Of a DNA stretch of 64,000 nt, positions 43,110 through 52,948 are shown piece by piece. The translations under genes and the position numbers were made by a program. The DNA is taken from the NCBI GenBank assembly GCA_963773585.1, contig CAVZBR010000006.1, positions 186,001 through 250,000 on the forward strand. Reading direction: 5' to 3'. The stretch's first letter is position 1, and each line of letters starts with the position of its first letter. Under the pieces are notes generated by a model, which ran no database searches, was not told the origin of the DNA, and saw only the letters and a list, made by a program, of their open reading frames with translations. Origin of the DNA: CAVXJN01 sp963773585. GTDB taxonomy: Bacteria > Pseudomonadota > Gammaproteobacteria > JASBUN01.

Positions 43110-44664
43110 TCACCCATCGCTCCTGCCATAGACGTCCTCGAAGCGGATAATGTCGTCTTCCCCCAAATAGCTCCCGGACTGCACTTCGATGAGTTCCAAG
43201 GGAACTCGTCCGGGGTTTTCGAGCCGGTGCCGGGTTCCAAGGGGAATGTAGGTCGACTGGTTCTCAGAGAGAATGAACGTTTCGTCGCCACGCACCACCC
43301 GCGCGGTTCCGCGGACCACAACCCAATGCTCGGCACGATGATGATGCATCTGCAGCGACAACGCGGCGCCCGGGTGTACGACAATGCGTTTGACTTGAAA
43401 ACGCTCGCCGGCGTCGATGCCGTCATAGGTGCCCCAGGGCCGCGCCACCTTACGATGCGCTTTGCCTTTCGGCCGCGAAGCTTCCCGCAAGCTGTCGGTC
43501 ACATATTTGACGTCCTGAGCCCGATCGCGGCGCGTGACCATCACAGCGTCGGGTGTTTCCACTACGACCACGTCCTCCATGCCGACGCACGCCACCAGTC
43601 GGCTATTGGCGAGCACAAGAGAATTACGCGTGTCCTGGCAATGCACATCGCCTTTGACCACGTTGCCCCCGGCGTCCTTGTCGCCGAGGCTCCACAATGT
43701 GTCCCAGGAACCTACGTCCGACCAGCCGCCTTCAGGCTCCACTACGACAGCTCGATGACCCGTGTCTGCAAGGTATCCGCCATCGATCTGGTCCATGACG
43801 GCATAATCGATCGATTGGCTTGGGCATGCCGCGAAATGTTCTTCGTCCACGCAATAGCACCCACGCTCCAATCGGCCTTGCTGGAACGCGATACGACACT
43901 GGGCATATGCTTCCGGCATCATCGTTTCAATCAACTTCAACCATACCGAGGCGCGCATCATGAACATGCCGCTGTTCCACAGGTATTGGCCGCTGTCGAA
44001 AGATTCCTTTGCCGTAGACGGATCGGGCTTTTCGATGAACTGCGCTACGTGGCGCGTTCTCAGAGCCGCTATCCGCCAAGCGCTCGCCCTGGCGGATATA
44101 TCCGAAACCGGCTTCCGCCCGGAAAGGTCGAACGCCGAACGTTACCACGTGGCCGGCATCCGCCAACGGCCGCGCGCGCTCCATGGCGCAATGAAATGCG
44201 CCGCAGTCCTTGACCATATGATTTGCAGGAGCGACGAGCAGCAGCGGCTCTGGTTCTCCGGCCATCTCGGCCAATAGCAGCGCGGCCAGCGTCAGGGCGG
44301 GGGCTGTGTTCCGCCCTACCGGTTCCAGTACAAGCGCACCTGGCGGACTGCCAATTGCCCGCAGTTGTTCCCCGACCGCAAATCGATATTCCTTGTTGCA
44401 GACGATGACTGGCTTCGCCCACGTGGAACGTGCGCCAGCGGGCGACTGCAAGCGTGTGACCGTGGCCTGCAGCAACGTCGCATCTCCGGTCATCGCATGC
44501 AGCTGCTTGGGGTGCTGCTCCCGCGATAAGGGCCATAAGCGCGTCCCGGATCCGCCGCACGAAATCACCGGGTGCACGTTTCCTTGTACTGCACGGTCAT
44601 CGGCCAGTGAATCGCATGACGCACCTGATTTCATCCGCATCTCCAGTCTTGATCGGTTAGTCAT
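43110..44664 (-). pseudogene. manC: Mannose-1-phosphate guanylyltransferase/mannose-6-phosphate isomerase (manC) with a frameshift
   Basis: Starts at an ATG overlapping the previous stop (ATGA, 44661-44664). The first frame has the pyrophosphorylase signature CGGSGTRLWPLSRE and EPVGRNTAPAL, up to GYIRQGERLADSGSE. It then leaves frame near 44058; the second frame resumes RHVAQFIEKPDPSTAK and runs through YLWNSGMFMMRASVW to the cupin PMI domain (RPWGTYDGIDAGERFQV, LQMHHHRAEHW, TRHRLENPG), ending at 43110. One extra base explains it. Combined length about 517 codons. The enzyme makes GDP-mannose, the precursor for gmd/fcl. If the indel is real, GDP-fucose supply would need another ManC. Confidence 0.85.
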
Positions 44665-45467
44665 TCGTTGCGCTTGAACGCTTGCGGAGTGTTTCTGCCC
44701 CTGGGACCCGCACCTTTGACGCAATCGAGGGCGGTACGAATTACGAATGTCGTGTTGGTGGTCAAATACCGGCGCCACAGCCGCCGCGGCTCAGACATCA
44801 ACCGGTATAGCCATTCGAGCCCCGAGCGCTGCATCCAGGACGGCGCCCGCTGCAACCTACCGGCATGAAAGTCAAACGCCGCACCGACGCCGATCATCAC
44901 CGCATGCACTTGCCCACGTCGTTTCCACATCCACGCTTCCTGCTTCGGGCATCCCAGTCCAACGAAAACGAGCCCTGCTCCTGAGCGATTGATGTCTTCG
45001 ATGACCTGCGCATCCTCTTCCGGAGTCAGCGTACGAAACGGAGGCGATATCGCACCCTCGATGCTCAGTTCCGGAAAGCGCGCGAGCATTCGTTCCTGGA
45101 GCAGATGCAGGGTTGATTCGCTTCCGCCATACAAAAACACGCCGATTTCTTCCTGGGCCGCCAACTCACACAGCCTGAGCATCAGTTTCGGGCCTTCGAT
45201 ACGCGCTTGATCGCGGTAGCCAGCGCGGCGCAACCACCAGACCAATGGCATGCCGTCGGGGGTCGCGAGGTCGGAATCGTTGAGGGCGCGCTGGAAATCG
45301 GCATTGCGTCCACCGGTTACGACCGAATGCACGTTGCAGATACAGACATAGCGACTTTCTCGACCACGGGCCCAGGCAAGAATGCGCACTTGTGCAGCGT
45401 CCCAGGTGAGTGCATCGATATGAACACCGAGAACCGAGGAACCGACTTTGGGCGCGACTACGCTCAT
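44661..45467 (-). CDS. WecG/TagA/CpsF-family glycosyltransferase
   Basis: 268 aa from the ATG at 45467, which overlaps the previous stop as ATGA. Family GT26 features are clear: CNVHSVVTGGRNADFQRAL, DLATPDGMPLVWWLR (catalytic Asp region), FLYGGSESTLHLL and GLGCPKQEAWM. Such enzymes add a sugar (often N-acetylmannosaminuronate, glucose or similar) to a lipid-linked intermediate on the cytoplasmic side of the membrane. The exact sugar cannot be read from sequence. Confidence 0.88.
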   Translation of the reverse strand: MSVVAPKVGSSVLGVHIDALTWDAAQVRILAWARGRESRYVCICNVHSVVTGGRNADFQRALNDSDLATPDGMPLVWWLRRAGYRDQARIEGPKLMLRLCELAAQEEIGVFLYGGSESTLHLLQERMLARFPELSIEGAISPPFRTLTPEEDAQVIEDINRSGAGLVFVGLGCPKQEAWMWKRRGQVHAVMIGVGAAFDFHAGRLQRAPSWMQRSGLEWLYRLMSEPRRLWRRYLTTNTTFVIRTALDCVKGAGPRGRNTPQAFKRNE

Positions 45468-46639
45468 CCGGCTTTTCTTGTGCAACCGGCGGCGCCGAGC
45501 GCTTCCGCATAGATGGACATGAAATGCTCATAATTGCGCGACCCGGTATATTCGCGCTCATATACACGCCTGGCATTGGCGCCCATCTCGCGCATGCGCT
45601 CTGGATTCTGTTCCGCCCAGCGCAAAGCCCGCTGCAGAGACTCTGCCGACCCAGGCTCGAACGTCAATCCCGTGTGTCCAGGCTCAACCAACTCGGCGAG
45701 TGCGCCAATGCTGCTGGCGATCACGGGCAACCCGCAGGCAAATGCCTCCACCAGGGTGCGCGGAAAATTTTCGTACCAGACACTCGGCATGACCAGGTAC
45801 GCCGCGCGGCGCATATGCTCGCGGACGATGTCCTGCTCCTGCCAACCGAGGCTGGTCACACCCGGCAACGCAGCCAATCGAGACTGCTGCGGGCCGGTAC
45901 CGATCACGGTCAATTGCAGACCGCTCATGGCACGTACAGCGCGCACCAGCACGTCTGCACCCTTCTCGGGGCTGATGCGCCCCACGAACAGCGCGCCGTG
46001 ACGGGGACCTGCTTCGAATTCCGGCACGTCGACGAAATTGGGCTTGATCCGAATTCGCTCACGCGGCAGGCCGCCTTCAGCAAACTTCGTTTTGCAGAAC
46101 TCGTTGAGTGCGATATAGCGCGCAACCTTATTGCGAAATGTGCCCATTACGCGGTGTGTGGTCAGGCTCAGTGCCAATGCGCCGGAGGACGGCCTCGAGC
46201 CGCGATAGCAGCCGTGCATGACCCCGCGCCACGGCGTTACACCCAGACAGTCCTCACAAACGACTCCTTCGCGCAGGAACATCGCCTGAACGCAGAAAAG
46301 CCGAAAGTTGTGCAGCGTCTGCACCACGGGAATGCGCTTTTTCGATGCCGCCCAATATACGGACGGCGAAATCAACGGAAAGGTATTGTGCACGTGTATC
46401 AGGTCCGGTTTGACGTGCTCCAACTCGGCCTGGAAATCGCGCCAGGTATAACCGGACCAGATGGACGCTGCGGCAGTGCGCACCGTGCCCTGCTCGGCGA
46501 TCTCATGATTGTCGCGCTGATAAAGTTCCACGTCGTGGCCACGGGCGCGCAGCAGTTGGATTTCCGAATCCACCACCTCGTCTTCGCCGCCGCGCTGCTG
46601 ATAGCGGTTGTGTACGAACAACACCCGCGGCGGTGTCAT
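45464..46639 (-). CDS. Glycosyltransferase family 4
   Basis: 391 aa, GT-B fold. VHNRYQQRGGEDEVVDSE is the N-terminal acceptor-side loop, and ALFVGRISPEKGADVLVRA and PSVWYENFPRTLVEAFACG (E-x7-E-type nucleotide-sugar site) the donor side. It carries a cysteine-containing segment CEDCLG (residues about 128-133) seen in many members of this subgroup. It should add one sugar of the repeat unit using an NDP-sugar. Its start overlaps the beta-helix gene's stop by 4 bp. Confidence 0.9.
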   Translation of the reverse strand: MTPPRVLFVHNRYQQRGGEDEVVDSEIQLLRARGHDVELYQRDNHEIAEQGTVRTAAASIWSGYTWRDFQAELEHVKPDLIHVHNTFPLISPSVYWAASKKRIPVVQTLHNFRLFCVQAMFLREGVVCEDCLGVTPWRGVMHGCYRGSRPSSGALALSLTTHRVMGTFRNKVARYIALNEFCKTKFAEGGLPRERIRIKPNFVDVPEFEAGPRHGALFVGRISPEKGADVLVRAVRAMSGLQLTVIGTGPQQSRLAALPGVTSLGWQEQDIVREHMRRAAYLVMPSVWYENFPRTLVEAFACGLPVIASSIGALAELVEPGHTGLTFEPGSAESLQRALRWAEQNPERMREMGANARRVYEREYTGSRNYEHFMSIYAEALGAAGCTRKAG

Positions 46640-48330
46640 GAACCTTCTCCCGCCGGGCGTGCAGTTCGCCGGCTCTCGGATCCCAACTGCAGCGGCGCGC
46701 CGACTCGCTGCCGTTCCCGTAACAGCGCCGACCAGTCCGGGCGCGCATCGCGCGCACTCAAGGATTTTTCCAGCCCGGGAGGCATTGGCAAATCGATGGC
46801 CACTGAATTCTTGTCCTGCCCGGAAGCTTCTCTCCAGGCTTGCAAGCCAACGCGCTTGGGTTGGGTCTTGGAACCGAATCCCTCCGAGAAGCTCGGCCGC
46901 TGTCCGGGCTCGGTCACGATCAGGTTGTGATCCGAACGTGCTTGGTCCACGTCATCGGCAATGGTGATCTGTGCGCCGCGGTTCCACGCGAGGATGTTGT
47001 CCAAAAATCGGTTGTTACGCGGCTCCAGATCGTACTTGCCATAGTTTCCGTGCCGCGCGTCGACTGCCACGATGCCGCCCAGGCCGTTGTCCACCACCAG
47101 ATTTTGTTCGATCCTCGAGTCGCGGCTGTTGGGAAGATAGATGCCGCGCTGTTTGTTGCTGAACACTTGATTGCTGCGAATTACGGCGCCGCTGCTGGCT
47201 TCATATTGAATGCCGAAGCCGCTGTTATATGCGACGACGTTGTTTTCGATCCGGTTGTTTTCATTCAGCCAATCGAACCAGATTCCGTCGCCATGGTTGC
47301 CGATCGCGGTGTTGCCGATGACCACGGAATCCTTGAGACCGCCGGCGCCCACGAATTTTGCTCCGCCCGCCTCCCACCACTTGTTGAAGCCACGCGTGTT
47401 GTTGTAGGACACATCGTTGTCGATCACGTGTACATCCGTGCCGCGCGCCTTGATACCCAATTGCCCGCAGTAGCTGGCGGTTACGGAACGGATTAAATTG
47501 TGATCGCCGGTGATATCCATGCCGGCGCCGTCTACGTGCTGAATATCGAGGTCCTCCAGCGCCAGACCATTGCCACGCAAGGACACTGCGCCCGACTGTG
47601 CCACAGCGGTTGTATTCGCATGTCTGAAGGTCATGTTGCGCAGCGTGAGGTTTTTGACGCCCTCGCCGATCACCAGAAACGGCCGTACACTCACCTCGAC
47701 GTGATGCTTATTCAGAGACTTCGCGTGGACCCTGACGTATAAATCCTGGCGCTTGCGGTCGTAATAAAAGCTCCCGTACGGCATCTCGTCTGCGCTGCCG
47801 TCTGTGCGCCCCGGCCAGATCCCGCCGCCACCGAGGCGAATTTTGGCCAGGGGATGTTGGGCGTCATCCGGGAAGCCATGCAATATCGTCCCGCCGATCT
47901 GACGCAACGCCTGGCCGTCCACAAACACCTGCTGGGAGTTCACCTGCCAATTGTGGCGCACATAACGGTCGCCGCCGAGCGCTTCCCAGCCGGCTACGGC
48001 ATCGGACCCCTTGATGGTCACACTACTACTATCGCGTCCTTCAATTACCGTGCGTGCATCCGACGTCCCGTGGGCAAGACTGGTATGACGCAAATCGATG
48101 GATTCGCGGTAACCTCCGGGCGCAATTTGCACCACATCACCGGGCTGAATGCGATGCATAGCCTCGCCCAGCGTGCGCAACGGCTGTGCCGCGGTGCCCG
48201 GTCCGGAATCCTTAGCCTGGGGACTTGCACGGTCGACGATCAACACAGCACCTTCGACGGTCGACGCCGCGACTGAAACGAGCAGGGTTGCGAAGGCTAT
48301 TGTCGTGAACGGAATTCGGCTACGGATCAT
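46636..48330 (-). CDS. Exported right-handed parallel beta-helix protein
   Basis: 564 aa from the ATG at 48330 (ATGA overlap). Signal peptide MIRSRIPFTTIAFATLLVSV. The body is built of repeated helix turns with Asn ladders (DVSYNNTRGFN, VIGNTAIGNHGDGIWF, RIENNVVAYNSGFG, NNRFLDNILAWN), the fold of polysaccharide lyases, epimerases and NosD-type proteins. Predicted periplasmic. In this operon it probably modifies or cuts the polysaccharide, such as a lyase or epimerase of the exported chain; no catalytic triad could be assigned. Confidence 0.82.
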   Translation of the reverse strand: MIRSRIPFTTIAFATLLVSVAASTVEGAVLIVDRASPQAKDSGPGTAAQPLRTLGEAMHRIQPGDVVQIAPGGYRESIDLRHTSLAHGTSDARTVIEGRDSSSVTIKGSDAVAGWEALGGDRYVRHNWQVNSQQVFVDGQALRQIGGTILHGFPDDAQHPLAKIRLGGGGIWPGRTDGSADEMPYGSFYYDRKRQDLYVRVHAKSLNKHHVEVSVRPFLVIGEGVKNLTLRNMTFRHANTTAVAQSGAVSLRGNGLALEDLDIQHVDGAGMDITGDHNLIRSVTASYCGQLGIKARGTDVHVIDNDVSYNNTRGFNKWWEAGGAKFVGAGGLKDSVVIGNTAIGNHGDGIWFDWLNENNRIENNVVAYNSGFGIQYEASSGAVIRSNQVFSNKQRGIYLPNSRDSRIEQNLVVDNGLGGIVAVDARHGNYGKYDLEPRNNRFLDNILAWNRGAQITIADDVDQARSDHNLIVTEPGQRPSFSEGFGSKTQPKRVGLQAWREASGQDKNSVAIDLPMPPGLEKSLSARDARPDWSALLRERQRVGAPLQLGSESRRTARPAGEGS

Positions 48331-49640
48331 GATGCACGCTCCGTACACACGGGCGAGGCGATCGCCTGTTCATAAAACCCGGTCATACGCTGGGCCTGAC
48401 TGCGCCAGGAAAATGTTGTGCGCGCGTGTAAACGGGCTTGCTGCGCCATTTCCGCGCGACGGACCGGGTCGCCCGCCAAATCCGTCAACGCCTCCGACAA
48501 TGCAGCGATGACTTGTTGCTGCGAACCCGCCGGCACCGAGATACCGAAGTCGCTATGCACCATTTCCCCGGGGCCGCCCAGATTGACGCAGATCACCGGA
48601 AGTCCGTGCGTCATGGCTTCCAAGATCACATTGCCGCTGGAATCATGAAGACTCGGAAACAGCAACACGTCGTGTTCGCGGTACTTGAGCATCAATTCCT
48701 CCTGCGCCATCCACGGAATCCAACTGATCTGCGGCTCAAGACCCAACCCTCGTGCCATGTCGCGGATCCAGGGCTCATCCCTGCCGCTGCCGATGATCGT
48801 GAAGCGCGCTGCGGGATCACCGCGGAAGCTGCGGGCGAAAGCCTGCAGCGCCAGATGAAGGCCTTTCAGGTACAACAGCCTGCCTACGAATAAGACGTGG
48901 AACCCATTTTCTGTGTCGCGCTTGTGCAGATCCCTATCGTCCGAACCGTCATCCACGTCCATGCCCAGTTCCAACTGTACCCTGCAGTTGCTCCGATACT
49001 GCATCGGCACCCGCGCCAGCGTTTCGCGGGTTTTACACAACGTCAGCGCAGTGCGCCGGAACATTGCGCGCATCACGGGGTCGACATGCACCACCATATT
49101 AGCGCCGTCACGCAACGCATCGGCGATATGGCCGCGCAGCGGAAATCCCTTGCGCAGGGCCCACGGTGCGCGTTCGCCACCGCCGACCGGACCGAACACA
49201 AACGGCACCCCGAGAAACGCCATGAACGACGGATGGCGATAAACGCCGAACGTGATGTGGTGTATCACGTCGATCGGCACCTGCGTGAGCAGTCGGCGTG
49301 CAACTCGGTACGCCCCCAGCTGCCATAGCAGGTAATAAAGGTGTACACCTCGCCCGTTTTTTTTCCATTTGCGCATCCAGGCCGGCAAGTCATAGTACAA
49401 AAACGTGACATTGCGGAGCCCGCTCCCGGCCATGGCGGATTCGATTGCTTCGCGGTTGTTGGCGCGCGTGATGATCCAAACCCGATGTCCCAGCGCAGCG
49501 AGGCTCATCGCCCATTGCCAGCCGATCCCCGGCTCTGATCCTTTTCCCGGCTCACACGCATACGCCGACAACAGAATCGACAACGTCCGCGTTTGCAGGC
49601 TGTCGCTATTCGTTGCTTCGCCAGTGTTCAGGCCATCCAT
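48327..49640 (-). CDS. Glycosyltransferase family 4
   Basis: 437 aa. ILLSAYACEPGKGSEPGIGW is the N-terminal glycine-rich region of this GT4 subgroup, and VLFVGRLLYLKGLHLALQAF and LFPSLHDSSGNVILEAMTHG (E-x7-E region) the donor side. It adds a sugar in assembly of the repeat unit. It overlaps the APH-like kinase gene by 13 bp at its start and the beta-helix gene by 4 bp at its end. The acceptor and donor cannot be inferred from sequence. Confidence 0.9.
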   Translation of the reverse strand: MDGLNTGEATNSDSLQTRTLSILLSAYACEPGKGSEPGIGWQWAMSLAALGHRVWIITRANNREAIESAMAGSGLRNVTFLYYDLPAWMRKWKKNGRGVHLYYLLWQLGAYRVARRLLTQVPIDVIHHITFGVYRHPSFMAFLGVPFVFGPVGGGERAPWALRKGFPLRGHIADALRDGANMVVHVDPVMRAMFRRTALTLCKTRETLARVPMQYRSNCRVQLELGMDVDDGSDDRDLHKRDTENGFHVLFVGRLLYLKGLHLALQAFARSFRGDPAARFTIIGSGRDEPWIRDMARGLGLEPQISWIPWMAQEELMLKYREHDVLLFPSLHDSSGNVILEAMTHGLPVICVNLGGPGEMVHSDFGISVPAGSQQQVIAALSEALTDLAGDPVRRAEMAQQARLHARTTFSWRSQAQRMTGFYEQAIASPVCTERAS

Positions 49641-50794
49641 TGGCGTCTCCGTTCCAGCATGTTAAAGAAGTTGCGTATGACCGGATGATCGAAGTTGAGA
49701 TCACCATCGGCCAACCCATAGAACACCATAGTGTCCAGCAGATAATGCAGTGTCATGCCGCTCACCACGTCGTGTGACCAGCGCTGTAGCCCGTAAGCTG
49801 CATTGAGGAATGCAAGTACGGTGGCTTGAACGGAGCGCAAATTGCGTACGCTGAGAGACCTGCCGCGCAGGGCTTTTGGCAGCAGTAACCAGTGCAGGAC
49901 ATCGTGCGCGGGGATTGCGCCGTCCCGGGCATACTCCCAGTCGAATACATAAAGCCCGCCGTTACCGCGGCGAGCGTTCCAAGGCGTGAAGTCGCCATGC
50001 GCAGTCACCAGCGGACCCGACCAGTCGCGCAACCGACGTTCGCATTCAGCCGCGGCGGCGACCAGCGTTTGCTCGGCATCGCTCGGCAGCTTTGGTAAAA
50101 GCCGCTCCAGACCGCGCTCAACACGCGTTTGCGCATTGGAATTGCGAAACGGCTGTATCCGCATACTGCAGCGGCCGAGCTCCGCCAGAAACCGGCGCGG
50201 GTCCTTTCCGAATCCGGCCGAGCAAAGATTTGTCGGTCCGACATCGGTAATCAGGAACCGGCGTCCGCCATCGGCGCCGCCGTGAGCCCGCAATTGTGGA
50301 ACGTTCGGCGCCATGGTTGGGATAGACGCCATGTGTCGCAGCCACGCCGCTTCCCGATCCACCATTGCGTCGGCGCGGATCCCCATGGCGACTTTTGCCA
50401 GACCGAGGGGCTCGCCGTGCTTTTCCAGCAGCAGCACAGTGGCCTTTTGGTAAGGGCCCGATGTGCCTACTTGTACGGCCGCGCAAGCAAGACCATCGAT
50501 CGGGAAATCGGGCAGCCACAGAGCTTGCCCAGGCGCGCGCTGGTCGAGCCGCAGGGACTGCGATCGTCCTGGCGCGATCCGCTTCCAAACCAACTCCATT
50601 TCACCTCTGAGCGCACCGAGACCGCGTCGGAACACGCGTATGCAACGACGCTGGACGCCAAACCGATGCTTCGGAACCAGTAGGTAGCGGGGCCGCTTAC
50701 CGTACAGTAAGACCCACTCACTGTGTGCGCCGGAACTCGCGATGTCCGGTGCGAACGGCTCGGACACTGCTCCGATTCCCCGCTGGCCGCTCAT
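49628..50794 (-). CDS. Aminoglycoside-phosphotransferase-like kinase
   Basis: 388 aa from the ATG at 50794 (ATGA overlap). The APH/choline kinase-like catalytic core is present: TAHGDFTPWNAR (catalytic Asp and Asn) and YVFDWEYAR (metal-binding Asp of the DFG-equivalent). An N-terminal region with a weak glycine loop precedes it. No antibiotic-resistance context exists; in this operon it may phosphorylate a sugar or lipid intermediate of the polysaccharide. The upstream frame stays open to 50932, but the overlapping start fits the operon pattern. Confidence 0.75.
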   Translation of the reverse strand: MSGQRGIGAVSEPFAPDIASSGAHSEWVLLYGKRPRYLLVPKHRFGVQRRCIRVFRRGLGALRGEMELVWKRIAPGRSQSLRLDQRAPGQALWLPDFPIDGLACAAVQVGTSGPYQKATVLLLEKHGEPLGLAKVAMGIRADAMVDREAAWLRHMASIPTMAPNVPQLRAHGGADGGRRFLITDVGPTNLCSAGFGKDPRRFLAELGRCSMRIQPFRNSNAQTRVERGLERLLPKLPSDAEQTLVAAAAECERRLRDWSGPLVTAHGDFTPWNARRGNGGLYVFDWEYARDGAIPAHDVLHWLLLPKALRGRSLSVRNLRSVQATVLAFLNAAYGLQRWSHDVVSGMTLHYLLDTMVFYGLADGDLNFDHPVIRNFFNMLERRRQWMA

Positions 50795-51654
50795 GGCGTG
50801 GACACCGGAATACGATGCCGCGAGATCCAAGTACCCACCGACTCCGGCACTGAGCCGCTGTAGGCGCTGCGCCGCAGCTTGGCTGCTATGCGCACCGTTT
50901 TTGCCAACGCATGGCAGGCCGGGTACGTCCACGGAGCGTAGCGATACACCGCGCTGCGGCGTCGGATTTGGGCATCTTCACGGGCGCCTTGTACCGGCCT
51001 GCTGCGGGTCTTCTGCTGCTCGTAAAAACGCATGCACGACAACAATTGCGGCATGTGCGCTATTCGCGTAACACGGCTGAACCGTTCCCAAAGGTCGTTG
51101 TCCATCGCCATGTCGTAGCTTGCATCCAGTCCGCCAACCCGCTCATACAAACTGCGCCGCCAGAACATGGACGGTTGCGGTATGTAATTGTGGTCGTAAA
51201 GGAATACGAACCGGTTGAATGGCATTTCCCGCTTAGCGCGTATCACATTGCCGCCTTCGTCGATCCACAATGAATCGCCGTACACGGCCATGACGTCCGG
51301 GTGAGTTTCAAAATACTGTTGCACTTTCTGCAATGCGCCCGGAAGGAGTAGATCGTCGGAGCACAACCAGCCCATGATGTCTCCGGTCGCGAGTCGAAAA
51401 CCTTTGATCAACGCGTCGGTCTGACCGTTGTCAGGTTCCGAAATAATGCGGCTGCACATCGGCTCGTATCGCTCGAGAACTGCCAGCGTGCCGTCCTTGG
51501 AGCCACCATCGACAACGATGTACTCGAGATCGGGAAAATTCTGCCCAATGACAGACCGCATGGTCGCTTCGATGAAGCGGCCCTGCTGGTACGAACAGGT
51601 CACCAGTGAAATTTTCAATGCGCCTGCATGGGTGCCGAATCGTCCGTCAGACAT
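50791..51654 (-). CDS. Glycosyltransferase family 2
   Basis: 287 aa, GT-A fold. ISLVTCSYQQGRFIEATMRS starts the domain, EYIVVDGGSKDGT is the nucleotide-binding strand with the Asp, SDDLLLPG the DxD-like metal motif, and MAMDNDLWERF the catalytic base region. It transfers a sugar to the growing repeat unit on the cytoplasmic side. The start overlaps the polymerase stop by 8 bp, and its end overlaps the APH-like kinase gene by 4 bp. Confidence 0.9.
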   Translation of the reverse strand: MSDGRFGTHAGALKISLVTCSYQQGRFIEATMRSVIGQNFPDLEYIVVDGGSKDGTLAVLERYEPMCSRIISEPDNGQTDALIKGFRLATGDIMGWLCSDDLLLPGALQKVQQYFETHPDVMAVYGDSLWIDEGGNVIRAKREMPFNRFVFLYDHNYIPQPSMFWRRSLYERVGGLDASYDMAMDNDLWERFSRVTRIAHMPQLLSCMRFYEQQKTRSRPVQGAREDAQIRRRSAVYRYAPWTYPACHALAKTVRIAAKLRRSAYSGSVPESVGTWISRHRIPVSTP

Positions 51655-52948
51655 TTGCTGTTCCTTTCGCTCGTGCTGTTAAGTCTGCGATCTCGCCTGC
51701 CCGCACGCTCATGCCGGCCAGCAGACCCAAGCTGGTCCAGAGCAGGAACGCCATTCCGGGATCGAGCAGTACGGGATTGAATGAGTAAGTAACGACTGCC
51801 GCCGCCGACAGACCCAAAAAGGTATGCGCGTACGCGGCCCAGGGGTGTTCCCGATCATCCCGCGCCACGAGCCAACGACGCGTGCGGTAGACGATCATGA
51901 GTATTCCCGTTGTCCAAAGTGTGGCCGCCAACAAGCCGCCGTTGGCGAGCAGATCCATTACATCGCTGTGTGTGGGCAACATGCCGCCCGCGATATTGAT
52001 GCTGTAGAGACTGAACTTCTTCACGCTCACAGCGGCGAAGCCCGTGCCCCACAGAGGCGAGTCCAGGAACCGCTGCCAAGCGAGTTCATAGGTATGGCTT
52101 CGATACTCGACATTGCCGCTGGGCAGCAGCTCGTCGCGATGCAAAAAAATGTATACGACCACCGCGATCGCAGTCACGGCCAGGACCAGCATCAGGTAGT
52201 AGCTGAAGCTGCGCGCTGCCGGAGACATCCTCCGCAAGCGCGGAATGCCCTGGTGCAGAACGATGTACACGCCGATCAACAGGGCGACCAGGTAGGAGGT
52301 GTTTTTGGCGGAAAAGAATCCGAGCGACAGCATGATCAGTGCGCCGAACCACGCCCACAGCCGATTCTTTCGCGCCGACGCGAACCATATTGCGATCGGA
52401 ATCACCAGAAAGATCTGTTCGTGATAGACCTGAGTGATACCGTGGTACCGCACGATATAGGCGCCCATAATTACGGCACCCGTCACCAGGGCGCCCATAT
52501 ACCAGCGAAGAAGCGCGTGGGGGTTGCTGGACTCGATAAGCATCACTGCGGCCAGCACGACCATCGACATGTAAACGCCGATATTGAGAAAGGTCGCCTG
52601 ATCCCCGAGCACCAAACGTGCATACAGACTTCCTAGACCGACGAAACCAGCCAGCACCGCCAGCGGCCAGGTCGCCTGCAGCGCCCGGGGCAAGGCGCCG
52701 GGTCTGCTCTGGTGTACTTGGAGCTTGCGGCCTACCACGGTCAGCAAGACCCCGCAGACTGCGACCGCCAGTGGTAGATGTTTGAGCGCAGTCACGCGAT
52801 TGACGTGCCATCCCATGGGGTCCACCACCAGGAACTCGGCAATGACTACGGCGACCACGAACAAGTATTCCGACCATTGCAGGGAAGCGACGTCCTGCAT
52901 CGGCCATGAACGCATGCGGACGGTCTGGCCGGCCATGGACGCGTTCAT
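51647..52948 (-). CDS. O-antigen-ligase-like polysaccharide polymerase (Wzy-type)
   Basis: 433 aa with about twelve hydrophobic segments. A large periplasmic loop (residues about 255-320) contains NVEYRSHTYELAWQRFLDSP, SPLWGTGFAAV and PTHSDVMDLLANGG, a typical Wzy_C/O-antigen-ligase pattern. It should polymerise repeat units in the periplasm in a Wzx/Wzy pathway. Its start overlaps the fusion protein's stop by 4 bp. Direct assignment as polymerase rather than ligase rests on operon context. Confidence 0.85.
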   Translation of the reverse strand: MNASMAGQTVRMRSWPMQDVASLQWSEYLFVVAVVIAEFLVVDPMGWHVNRVTALKHLPLAVAVCGVLLTVVGRKLQVHQSRPGALPRALQATWPLAVLAGFVGLGSLYARLVLGDQATFLNIGVYMSMVVLAAVMLIESSNPHALLRWYMGALVTGAVIMGAYIVRYHGITQVYHEQIFLVIPIAIWFASARKNRLWAWFGALIMLSLGFFSAKNTSYLVALLIGVYIVLHQGIPRLRRMSPAARSFSYYLMLVLAVTAIAVVVYIFLHRDELLPSGNVEYRSHTYELAWQRFLDSPLWGTGFAAVSVKKFSLYSINIAGGMLPTHSDVMDLLANGGLLAATLWTTGILMIVYRTRRWLVARDDREHPWAAYAHTFLGLSAAAVVTYSFNPVLLDPGMAFLLWTSLGLLAGMSVRAGEIADLTARAKGTANV

